Assembly (NCBI GenBank): GCA_038065435.1
Contig: JBBTQZ010000027.1
Location: 1 to 9,036, forward strand
DNA length: 9,036 nucleotides
Direction: 5' to 3'
DNA from: JBBTQZ01 sp038065435
GTDB lineage: Bacteria > Patescibacteriota > Minisyncoccia > Phycocordibacterales > WO2-35-19
Shown: in pieces, positions 1 through 5,060 of the stretch
Numbering within the stretch: position 1 is the first letter of the stretch
Layout of the letters: each line of letters starts with the position of its first letter
The notes under the pieces: generated by a model
The model's database searches: none
Seen by the model: only the letters and a program-made list of their open reading frames with translations
What the model was told of the DNA's origin: nothing
Program-made: the position numbers and the translations under genes

Positions 1-42
1 TTCATCACGAATTTTTGATAAAGTAAGTTCGAGTGAAGTCAT
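1..42 (-). CDS. Start of an unidentified protein, cut by the left edge
   Basis: An ATG at 42-40 opens a frame that stays open to base 1 and reads MTSLELTLSKIRDE. It is preceded by GGAG (53-50) seven bases before the ATG, one of only two good Shine-Dalgarno sites in the window, which is the main reason to believe the start. It lies 82 nt downstream of the small membrane protein gene on the same strand. After rpsB-tsf many bacteria carry pyrH or frr, but these 14 residues do not resemble the start of either, so no function is proposed. Confidence 0.6.
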   Translation of the reverse strand, partial: MTSLELTLSKIRDE

Positions 43-49
43 AAAGACA

Positions 50-53
50 CTCC
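50..53 (-). promoter_or_regulatory. Shine-Dalgarno site (GGAG) of the left-edge gene
   Basis: GGAG on the minus strand with a 7-nt spacer (TGTCTTT) to ATG at 42. This is ideal spacing and it fixes the start of the partial gene. Confidence 0.6.
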
Positions 54-73
54 AGTTTTGTAGTAAAGTAAAA

Positions 74-79
74 ATATTA
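74..79 (-). promoter_or_regulatory. Possible -10 element (TAATAT) for the left-edge gene
   Basis: TAATAT on the minus strand would give a transcript start near 67 and a leader of roughly 25 nt that contains the GGAG site. No convincing -35 is seen 16-18 nt upstream, and such hexamers are common in A+T-rich DNA, so this is weak. Confidence 0.25.
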
Positions 80-101
80 CAACACACTTGTCAGGTACGA
101 A

Positions 102-124
102 GGTACAATGGTCATCTTTGTACC
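102..124. repeat. Inverted repeat (GGTACAA / TTGTACC) just after a stop codon
   Basis: GGTACAA (102-108) and TTGTACC (118-124) are perfect 7-bp arms around a 9-nt loop. The hairpin begins directly after the TAG stop (127-125) of the small membrane protein gene, where a terminator could sit, but no T-run follows it on the minus strand. The left arm is also the second unit of a near-tandem pair AGGTACGA/AGGTACAA (93-108). It could be a 3'-end processing or pausing structure, or chance. Confidence 0.35.
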
Positions 125-520
125 CTAGAGGGTGTCATTGATGAAGCCTTTGGGGGTTTGCTTTTTGGTTTCGTCTATTTTCTTGAGGAAGAAGGATACG
201 GAACCGCGATTTTGGATATTTTTGCGACCCATAAGAAGATTTCTTTGGGTCTCTAGTTTGTCCAGCATTTTGAGTTTGTATTTGGCTATAGTGGAATCTG
301 CCACAGATGGCATATGTACCAAAGTAAGGTATTTGATTGTTTGGATTACCTGCAAAATTCTAAATCTTAAATTGTCTACAAAATCTTGAGTAGCACTATC
401 GTACTTACTCATGAATCTGAGGGGCAAGCTCTCTCTACTGCTTCGCATAGCGAGCAATCTAAGTACGATGAGCAATGAAGCTACAATAACAGAAAGAGCG
501 AATATTACTATTGTTACCAT
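125..520 (-). CDS. Small single-pass membrane protein of unknown function
   Basis: This 131-aa protein is not recognised. Residues about 3-24 form one strongly hydrophobic segment (starting VTIVIFALSVIVASLL), followed by a basic stretch (RLLAMRSSRES) that would keep the rest in the cytoplasm by the positive-inside rule. The remaining ~100 residues are polar, Lys/Arg-rich and probably helical, with no cysteines and no catalytic motif visible. The gene starts 4 nt after the tsf stop, so it is almost certainly co-transcribed with rpsB-tsf. It has no Shine-Dalgarno; a TATAAA hexamer (534-529), inside the last tsf codons, lies 8 nt before the ATG and could be an internal promoter, but weakly so. 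A membrane anchor or a septum/envelope accessory protein is possible, but nothing in the sequence decides it. Confidence 0.75.
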   Translation of the reverse strand: MVTIVIFALSVIVASLLIVLRLLAMRSSRESLPLRFMSKYDSATQDFVDNLRFRILQVIQTIKYLTLVHMPSVADSTIAKYKLKMLDKLETQRNLLMGRKNIQNRGSVSFFLKKIDETKKQTPKGFINDTL

Positions 521-524
521 ACTA

Positions 525-980
525 TTATTTTATAGAAAATCTAGTGAACTGTCCAATGTCTGTTCGTTCACCGAATTTTTGGGTAGCTTGTTCAAGTAAG
601 TTTTTTATGGAAAGAGCGTTATCTTTTATGAATTCTTGAACTAATAATTCATCTTTGTTTTCTGGGTTCATGGCGGCTATGTGCATCGCGATATCTCGCC
701 CAAGAGCTTTGAATTCGTCATTTTTTGCTACAAAATCTGTCTCACAGAGTAGTTCGAGTAAGACTCCTACCGTGCCATTGTTGTGGATATAAGATACTAC
801 TATTCCCCCACCCAAATCTCTCCCCGCTTTCTTTTCTGCTGATTTTCGGCTCACTTTTTGTAAAACAGCCTTGGCTTTTTCCATGTCTCCAAGAGCCTCT
901 TCTAGAGCATTGCGACACTGCATTATAGAAACACCAGTAGAATCCCTCAAATCCTTGATTTGTTTTGTTGTTATATCCAT
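525..980 (-). CDS. tsf: Elongation factor Ts (short form)
   Basis: EF-Ts is the guanine nucleotide exchange factor that regenerates EF-Tu-GTP in the cytoplasm. The N-terminal UBA-like domain (residues about 1-50) is clear: KDLRDSTG, then MQCRNALEEALGDMEKA, matching the family pattern LR..TG..MM.CKKAL.EA.GD...A. The core has the signature TDFVAKN (81-87) after a beta-strand stretch VGVLLELLCE. At 151 aa it is far shorter than E. coli EF-Ts (283 aa): one core subdomain is present and the second core half and coiled-coil insertion are missing, as in other short single-core EF-Ts proteins. The start aligns with the family N-terminus. There is no Shine-Dalgarno in the 21-nt gap after rpsB, so translation probably depends on coupling to rpsB or on an unstructured A/T-rich leader. 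Confidence 0.95.
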   Translation of the reverse strand: MDITTKQIKDLRDSTGVSIMQCRNALEEALGDMEKAKAVLQKVSRKSAEKKAGRDLGGGIVVSYIHNNGTVGVLLELLCETDFVAKNDEFKALGRDIAMHIAAMNPENKDELLVQEFIKDNALSIKNLLEQATQKFGERTDIGQFTRFSIK

Positions 981-1001
981 ATTATAAAAATGATGAAAAG
1001 C

Positions 1002-1679
1002 CTATTTATTATAACTCTCCGCTAGCTTATTTACAAAGAATTCTATACTTGCGCGATTGCTGTCGTTGCCAGGTATCGGGTAATCCACGAGATTCATATT
1101 GTTATCGCTACCACAGAGGGCTACGATAGGTATATTGAGCCTTTTAGCCTCACGTAGAGCTGTATCTTCGTAGCGTGGGTCTACTATGAAAAGCGCCTTT
1201 GGCACTACCGTCATAGTGGTTATGCCACCAAACATTTTTTGAAGCTTTTCTATATCTCTATCTATAAGTAGTCTCTCTTTTTTGGTGTATTTGGCGAGCT
1301 CGCCTTTTTCTTTCTGCATGAGCAAATCCAGCATGGTATCTACTCTTTTTCTTATCTGATCCCAATTGGTCAAGGTACCTCCTATCCAGCGCCCAGCCAC
1401 GTATGGAGCCCCTACTTTTTTGGCGTATTTTTCAACTATCTGTTTGGCTTCACTTTTACCACCGACAAACAAAATAGTGCCGTTATTTTTGATTATAGAA
1501 GATGCAAAATCCAAAGCTTTTTCTAGAGCTTCCTGTGTTTTTTCCAAATCAAATAAATCCACCCTGTTTTTGGATCCAAAAATAAACTTTTCTGCCGAAG
1601 GATGCCTTCTTGTCTTGCTAAACCCATAGTGTGCCCCTACATTGAAAAATTCATCTAGTTTTGTCTGTACTTCTATCAT
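1002..1679 (-). CDS. rpsB: 30S ribosomal protein S2
   Basis: S2 is a 30S subunit protein that helps hold S1 and the platform region. The 225-aa product (E. coli 241) has the family landmarks in order: GAHYGF (15-20) and a KFIFG.KN..DLFDLEKT region (31-48), FVGGK (71-75), the signature RWIGGTLTNW (97-106), a helical insert at about 107-150, then ALFIVDPRYEDTALREA (162-178) and DYPIPGND (199-206). It lacks the acidic C-terminal extension of longer S2 proteins. It sits 24 nt after prfA and 21 nt before tsf; rpsB-tsf order is near universal in bacteria. There is no Shine-Dalgarno, but a TGATAAGAT extended -10-like motif lies 10 nt before the ATG. Confidence 0.97.
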   Translation of the reverse strand: MIEVQTKLDEFFNVGAHYGFSKTRRHPSAEKFIFGSKNRVDLFDLEKTQEALEKALDFASSIIKNNGTILFVGGKSEAKQIVEKYAKKVGAPYVAGRWIGGTLTNWDQIRKRVDTMLDLLMQKEKGELAKYTKKERLLIDRDIEKLQKMFGGITTMTVVPKALFIVDPRYEDTALREAKRLNIPIVALCGSDNNMNLVDYPIPGNDSNRASIEFFVNKLAESYNK

Positions 1680-1689
1680 ACGGGGTCTA

Positions 1690-1698
1690 ATCTTATCA
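1690..1698 (-). promoter_or_regulatory. Possible extended -10 (TGATAAGAT) for rpsB-tsf
   Basis: The minus strand reads TG-A-TAAGAT, with a 10-nt gap to the rpsB ATG, predicting a leader of only about 3-4 nt. The hexamer matches TATAAT at four of six positions. It lies in the short prfA-rpsB gap and has the same layout as the stronger candidates before rpmE and the transglycosylase gene. Confidence 0.3.
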
Positions 1699-1703
1699 AA
1701 GCC

Positions 1704-2642
1704 TTAAGAATTTTGCAAATCGTTTATTATGTTCTCTATACTACCCTTCATAATCTTTTCAATACCGTGCCAATTTTTATTGAGTCGATGGTCGGTAATC
1801 CGATCTTGGAGGATATTATAGGTTCTTATTTTTTCAGAACGATCAGCTGTCCCAACCTGACTTTTACGATCAGCATCGTATTTATTTGCTTCTGCCTCCC
1901 TTTCTATCTCATCTAGTTTGGCGGTCAAAATTTGAAGGGCTTTTTCTTTGTTAGCACTCTGGCTTCGCTCTGCCGTAGAGCGGACTACTAAACCAGTTGG
2001 TTTGTGAGTGAGTCTGACCGCTGTTTCTACTTTGTTTACATTTTGACCTCCGGCCCCTCCTGAGCGAGAAAAAGCAATTTCTAAATCGCTTGGGTTGATC
2101 TCAAATTTAGTTTTTTTACGAATCGGCAGAATAGCGACAGAGGCAGTACTAGTATGGACTCGACCCATCTTTTCTGTTTTCGGGACTCGTTGGATCCGGT
2201 GGATACCGGTCTCATAGCGTAATTCTTTATAGACATCTTTACCTCTAATTTCAAAACTAGCTTCTTTATAGCCACCCAAGGGAGACTCCGCTTCATCTAT
2301 AATTTTAACACTCCAGCCTTTGGTATCTGCATACCTTCGATACATATAACCCAGTTCCTCCGCAAAGAGTGCTGCCTCCTCTCCACCCACTCCTGCTCGT
2401 ACTTCCAGAATTATTTCATTGGGGAATTCTTCTTCTTTTTCTTCCTCTTTCAATATATCCTCCATTTGGTCAAGAAGAACTTGTTTTTGGCTAGTAACAT
2501 TTTTCAGGTCTGCCTCTGCCATTTCTTTCATTCCCTCCTCTTTTTGAAGCATAACAATATCTGCCTCCTCCTTTAAGAGTCTTTCTAAATTTTCAGCTAA
2601 ATATTGGGTCTTTGGATTTTTTTTGTATTTTTCTAGATCCAT
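1704..2642 (-). CDS. prfA: Peptide chain release factor 1 (shortened)
   Basis: RF1 recognises UAA and UAG in the ribosomal A site and triggers peptide release. The anticodon-like tripeptide is P-K-T (154-156, in RIQRVPKTEKMGRVHTS), the RF1-type PxT and not the RF2-type SPF. The catalytic GGQ is at 198-200 in SGGAGGQNVNKVETAVRLTH. The family segment EVRAGVGGEEAALFA (80-94) and a DRSEKIRTYN...RITDHR block (267-285) are intact. At 312 aa it is about 45 residues shorter than E. coli RF1; the loss is mainly from the N-terminal helical domain, which here begins near the second half of that domain. Its ATG abuts the rpmE stop (TAAATG, zero gap), so translation is probably coupled. No prmC methylase gene for the GGQ glutamine is next to it, although that gene often is. 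Confidence 0.96.
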   Translation of the reverse strand: MDLEKYKKNPKTQYLAENLERLLKEEADIVMLQKEEGMKEMAEADLKNVTSQKQVLLDQMEDILKEEEKEEEFPNEIILEVRAGVGGEEAALFAEELGYMYRRYADTKGWSVKIIDEAESPLGGYKEASFEIRGKDVYKELRYETGIHRIQRVPKTEKMGRVHTSTASVAILPIRKKTKFEINPSDLEIAFSRSGGAGGQNVNKVETAVRLTHKPTGLVVRSTAERSQSANKEKALQILTAKLDEIEREAEANKYDADRKSQVGTADRSEKIRTYNILQDRITDHRLNKNWHGIEKIMKGSIENIINDLQNS

Positions 2643-2873
2643 TTACTTCTTTGTTTTAGAAGTTTTCTTGGTGGCTGCTGCCGCTCGGGTTTTAAATCTT
2701 TCTACTCTTCCGGCGGCGTCCACCACCTTTTCATTGCCAGTAAAGAATGGGTGACACTGGCTGCATATTTCCACTGTTATTTCTTTTTGGGTAGCACCAA
2801 CAAAAAAGCTTGCTCCGCAAGAGCAACTTACTTTGGCCTTATCGTAATATTCTGGATGTATATCTGTTTTCAT
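2643..2873 (-). CDS. rpmE: 50S ribosomal protein L31 (zinc-binding type)
   Basis: L31 bridges the 50S central protuberance to the 30S head. The 76-aa product starts MKTDIHPEYY, and has four cysteines C17, C19, C37 and C40 (CSC...CSQCHPFFTG), the zinc-binding C+ form and not the cysteine-free paralogue. The motif CHPFFTG and the stretch VVDAAGRVERF are typical. A Lys/Ala/Thr-rich tail (61-76) extends beyond the usual end. It is the first gene of a tight cluster rpmE-prfA-rpsB-tsf; rpmE next to prfA is a common bacterial pairing. The ATG lies only 6 nt after a good -10, so the mRNA may be leaderless. Confidence 0.96.
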   Translation of the reverse strand: MKTDIHPEYYDKAKVSCSCGASFFVGATQKEITVEICSQCHPFFTGNEKVVDAAGRVERFKTRAAAATKKTSKTKK

Positions 2874-2879
2874 TCTCTT

Positions 2880-2908
2880 AATATAGCATAAAGCCTAAAA
2901 TCCTTCAA
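2880..2908 (-). promoter_or_regulatory. Candidate promoter for rpmE-prfA-rpsB-tsf
   Basis: Minus strand: TTGAAG (2908-2903), a 17-nt spacer, then TATATT (2885-2880) with an extended TG at 2888-2887 (TGCTATATT). Only six bases (AAGAGA) separate the -10 from the rpmE ATG, so transcription should begin at or one base from the A of ATG. The -35 lies inside the last codons of the transglycosylase gene. This is the best complete promoter visible in the window. Confidence 0.5.
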
Positions 2909-4283
2909 GTGGATCTATCATAGTGAGTTGTATGTTTTCGGCTTTTGCCATCACTTGATTACCATAAAAAGTATTGGCTGGAGCTCTGCTGTCGCAACTT
3001 CTACCAGAATAGTACTTGCAAGCGGCGTTTTTCTCTGATGTGTAGCTACTACTAGAGGCTCCAAGGTCGGCGAGATACACAGCTGTAGCCATAATGGAAT
3101 GTTCTGGGTTCCACGGGTTTACTTCGTCTCCTTTAAATCCGAGTATGGTGCCAAGCCTGTTTTTAAATAGTTCCCAAGTAGAAGGGATGAATTGGGAAGG
3201 TCCCATACCACCGCCGAAGCCTCTACCGCTTGTGTATTTTGTACCGGGTGGACAAGAGACTGGGGTCATCTTCCAATCTTTACCCAATCTTTCTGTAATA
3301 TCTTCAAACGGCACAGTATCTCTCGGCGCCTTCATCACCTGTTCAAAAAGTGTACCCGTATTTTTGCCTGCACCATCTCCGGTCGTTAGGTTGTTTACTA
3401 AGCATGAGCCTTGATTCTTGCCGAGGTCTGATTCTTGGGTGAGTATGGCAAGTATCAGAGCTGGCCTCACTCCCGTCTTGTCCGAAGCTTTTTCAGCGTA
3501 CCTAAGAGCGTCGCCAAATTGTATACCCTCTGTATCTCTAAGGGCAAAGAGAGCAGCTCTTATCTTGGCAGCTCTAGCCTGCTTCTCCTTTATCACTTGT
3601 TCGTATGTTTTTTCTTGAGTTTTGTTTATACTTATTAGCTTTTTCTTTTCTGCCTCGTCTCTCTCCACTATTTTTTTCTGGGTTTCTATTTCAGCTTTTT
3701 TGTCTGCTTCTTTGTTACGCTTTTCACTCAGTATTTTTCTTTCTTCATCGGTTTTAGCTTGGAGCAGTCTTATTTGTTCAAACTGTTCTTCCAGAGACTT
3801 GTTGATCGTATTGTAAAAATCAGCATCTTCAAAAAAACTAGAAAGATCTTTGTTTGAAAGCATTATTTCTACTAGCGAATAATCATCCAAAGTATTGGTC
3901 TTCCTTATGATAGAGCTTATGGATTGTCTACCTCTGTTTATTTTGTCCTCCAATTCAGATATAGTCTTGTTTTTCAGTCCAATGTCTCTAGTCAGCTGCT
4001 CTATCTGTATTTGTCTTTGTTTTATAAATGCCTTAGCCTCGTTTATTTTGGCTTGTAGTATCTTGGAATCTCTCTCCAATGAAGCAGTGCCTTGCTTGGT
4101 CTGTTTCAATACACTTTCCCATTCGGCTATCTCTTTTTCTGTTTTCTCAAGCTCAGCTCGCCATTGTGCTTCTTGGGCCTGTATCTCTTGTTCCGTAAGG
4201 GCCTCTACCTGTAAAGGGGTATGGAATACAACAAGATAAACAAAAAAACTACAAGCTACCAATAAAAACCGGTATTTTTTCAT
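2895..4283 (-). CDS. Secreted coiled-coil lytic transglycosylase
   Basis: The 462-aa protein appears to be an exported peptidoglycan-cleaving enzyme. Residues 1-28 are a signal peptide (KKYR, then a hydrophobic run to about 20, with a VEA cleavage-like site near 26-28). Residues about 30-245 are a long charged coiled coil; the stretch near 135-215 (LVEIMLSNKDLSSFFED..., then long Glu/Lys helices) resembles the PcsB/CwlO-type coiled coil used to regulate cell-division hydrolases. The C-terminal part (about 255-450) has a lysozyme-like/MltB-type transglycosylase fold: LILAILTQESDLG with probable catalytic E284, then FGGGMGPSQFIPSTW (356-370) and NPWNPEHSIMATAVYLADLG (389-408). Cysteines C294, C344, C422 and C430 could form disulfides outside the cell. 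It sits between rplY and rpmE with 21-23 nt gaps. Its role is likely cell-wall remodelling; the exact bond cut is inferred from family resemblance. Confidence 0.85.
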   Translation of the reverse strand: MKKYRFLLVACSFFVYLVVFHTPLQVEALTEQEIQAQEAQWRAELEKTEKEIAEWESVLKQTKQGTASLERDSKILQAKINEAKAFIKQRQIQIEQLTRDIGLKNKTISELEDKINRGRQSISSIIRKTNTLDDYSLVEIMLSNKDLSSFFEDADFYNTINKSLEEQFEQIRLLQAKTDEERKILSEKRNKEADKKAEIETQKKIVERDEAEKKKLISINKTQEKTYEQVIKEKQARAAKIRAALFALRDTEGIQFGDALRYAEKASDKTGVRPALILAILTQESDLGKNQGSCLVNNLTTGDGAGKNTGTLFEQVMKAPRDTVPFEDITERLGKDWKMTPVSCPPGTKYTSGRGFGGGMGPSQFIPSTWELFKNRLGTILGFKGDEVNPWNPEHSIMATAVYLADLGASSSSYTSEKNAACKYYSGRSCDSRAPANTFYGNQVMAKAENIQLTMIDPLEGF

Positions 4284-4291
4284 ATAAGCTT

Positions 4292-4300
4292 ATTATATCA
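4292..4300 (-). promoter_or_regulatory. Candidate extended -10 (TGATATAAT) for the transglycosylase gene
   Basis: The minus strand reads TG-A-TATAAT, a perfect extended -10, 8 nt before the ATG at 4283. Transcription would start within about a base of the ATG, giving a leaderless mRNA; no Shine-Dalgarno is present. The -35 region (around 4315-4320, AAGCTT) does not match consensus, which extended -10 promoters tolerate. It lies in the 23-nt gap after rplY. Confidence 0.5.
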
Positions 4301-4315
4301 AAATTATTATTTTGA
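4298..4315. repeat. Inverted repeat over the rplY stop codon
   Basis: TCAAAAT (4298-4304) and ATTTTGA (4309-4315) are perfect 7-bp arms with a 4-nt loop. The A/T-only-plus-one-GC stem is weak as RNA. It spans the spacer of the candidate promoter for the next gene, so an operator is possible, but so is chance. Confidence 0.25.
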
Positions 4316-4975
4316 AGCTTCTTTGGTTGGTTCGCCGGAGCTTTCTGCTGATTCTTCTTCTTTCTTACCCTTCTTCTCTACTTCTATTTGTGAGAGATCT
4401 ACAGGGAGTACTTCTTCTTCCTTTTCTTCTTTTGGCTCAGAGACAGTAGCTATGATCTCTTCTTTATTTTCTTCTAGTTCTACTCCTGCAGGCAACTTGA
4501 TGTCTTTGGCAGATACCTGATCTCCAAATTCAACCAAATTCCCTATGTCTATATCTAGATGGTGTGGCAAATTGGCCGGCTCTGCTTTTATTTTGAGTTC
4601 ATGAAGTATTTTCATAAGCACCGCTCCCTTTTCTTTGACGGCAGGCGAAGTACCTACGAATTCTATAGGTACCGATATCTCAACTTTGTGGCCTTTCTCA
4701 AAAACATAGAAATCAGCATGTTCCGGCTCATTGCTCAAAGGGTCTAGAGTTACTTCGTGTATAAGGGCTTCTAGACCACCTGTATCTGTCTCTAGCTTTA
4801 CAACTGTAGATTCACCAGCCTCCTTCCAGATTTTCAAAAAGTCATTCTTTCTTAGCTGAATAGGAGTGGAAGCTTGCTTGTGACCATAATAAACAGCTGG
4901 CAAAAAACCTTGTTTTCTAAGGTCACCTAGGTTACCTATTTGTGTTCTTTTTTCAGCTTTTAAACTAAGTGTCAT
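4307..4975 (-). CDS. rplY: 50S ribosomal protein L25 / CTC
   Basis: L25/CTC binds 5S rRNA in the large subunit; longer CTC forms are linked to stress in some bacteria. Residues 1-92 are the L25 5S-binding domain (MTLSLKAEKRTQIG..., then PAVYYGHK, LIHEVTLDPLSNEPEHADFY). Residues about 93-180 are the C-terminal TL5/CTC beta domain (VEISVPIEFVGTSPAVKEKGAVL...LPHHLDIDIGNL..GDQVSAKDIKLPAGVEL). The last ~40 residues are a low-complexity acidic/Lys-rich tail (rich in KEEKEEE and KKGKKEEE). At 222 aa it matches the CTC length and not the 94-aa E. coli L25. It has no Shine-Dalgarno. It starts 85 nt downstream of the FAD oxidase stop, across a large palindrome, so it probably begins a new transcription unit. 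Confidence 0.95.
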   Translation of the reverse strand: MTLSLKAEKRTQIGNLGDLRKQGFLPAVYYGHKQASTPIQLRKNDFLKIWKEAGESTVVKLETDTGGLEALIHEVTLDPLSNEPEHADFYVFEKGHKVEISVPIEFVGTSPAVKEKGAVLMKILHELKIKAEPANLPHHLDIDIGNLVEFGDQVSAKDIKLPAGVELEENKEEIIATVSEPKEEKEEEVLPVDLSQIEVEKKGKKEEESAESSGEPTKEASK

Positions 4976-4986
4976 CCGAAAAGCTT

Positions 4987-4992
4987 ATCATA
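4987..4992 (-). promoter_or_regulatory. Possible -10 element (TATGAT) for rplY
   Basis: TATGAT (five of six matches) lies 11 nt before the rplY ATG, predicting a leader of about 4-5 nt. TATGATAAGCTT here and TATAATAAGCTT before the transglycosylase gene differ at one base in twelve. No clear -35 is found, partly because the 5010-5058 palindrome occupies that position. Confidence 0.35.
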
Positions 4993-5009
4993 AAATAATA
5001 ATTCCACAA

Positions 5010-5058
5010 CTGTGGAGGGTGACCCTCCCCCGTTTTGAGAGAGGGTCACCCTCCACAG
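5010..5058. repeat. Perfect 18-bp inverted repeat with nested palindromes
   Basis: CTGTGGAGGGTGACCCTC (5010-5027) and its exact reverse complement (5041-5058) flank a 13-nt loop. Each arm is itself a palindrome (GAGGGT-G-ACCCTC, and GAGGGT-C-ACCCTC), so two small hairpins can compete with one long one. A further CCACA/TGTGG pair (5004-5015) overlaps the left edge. It starts 2 nt after the FAD oxidase stop (TAA, 5063-5061), so it is placed as a terminator for that gene, but the bases after it on the minus strand are TTGTGGAATTATTATTTT and not a clean T-run. It could instead be a dispersed intergenic palindrome of the REP/MITE kind. Confidence 0.85.
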
Positions 5059-5060
5059 GT

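Noticed and set aside
975..986. TATAAT directly before the tsf ATG
   Set aside because: A promoter there would start transcription inside the tsf coding region, and the EF-Ts N-terminus is well supported at this ATG. Likely just an A/T-rich leader.
1704..2642. Recoded genetic code (UGA as an amino acid), as in some CPR groups
   Set aside because: UGA serves as the stop of the aldolase gene, and all recognised proteins read correctly with the standard bacterial code.
3895..4239. 114-codon hydrophobic open frame on the plus strand
   Set aside because: It is antisense to the Glu/Lys-rich coiled coil of the transglycosylase; Phe/Leu/Ser-rich peptides are expected from such antisense reading.
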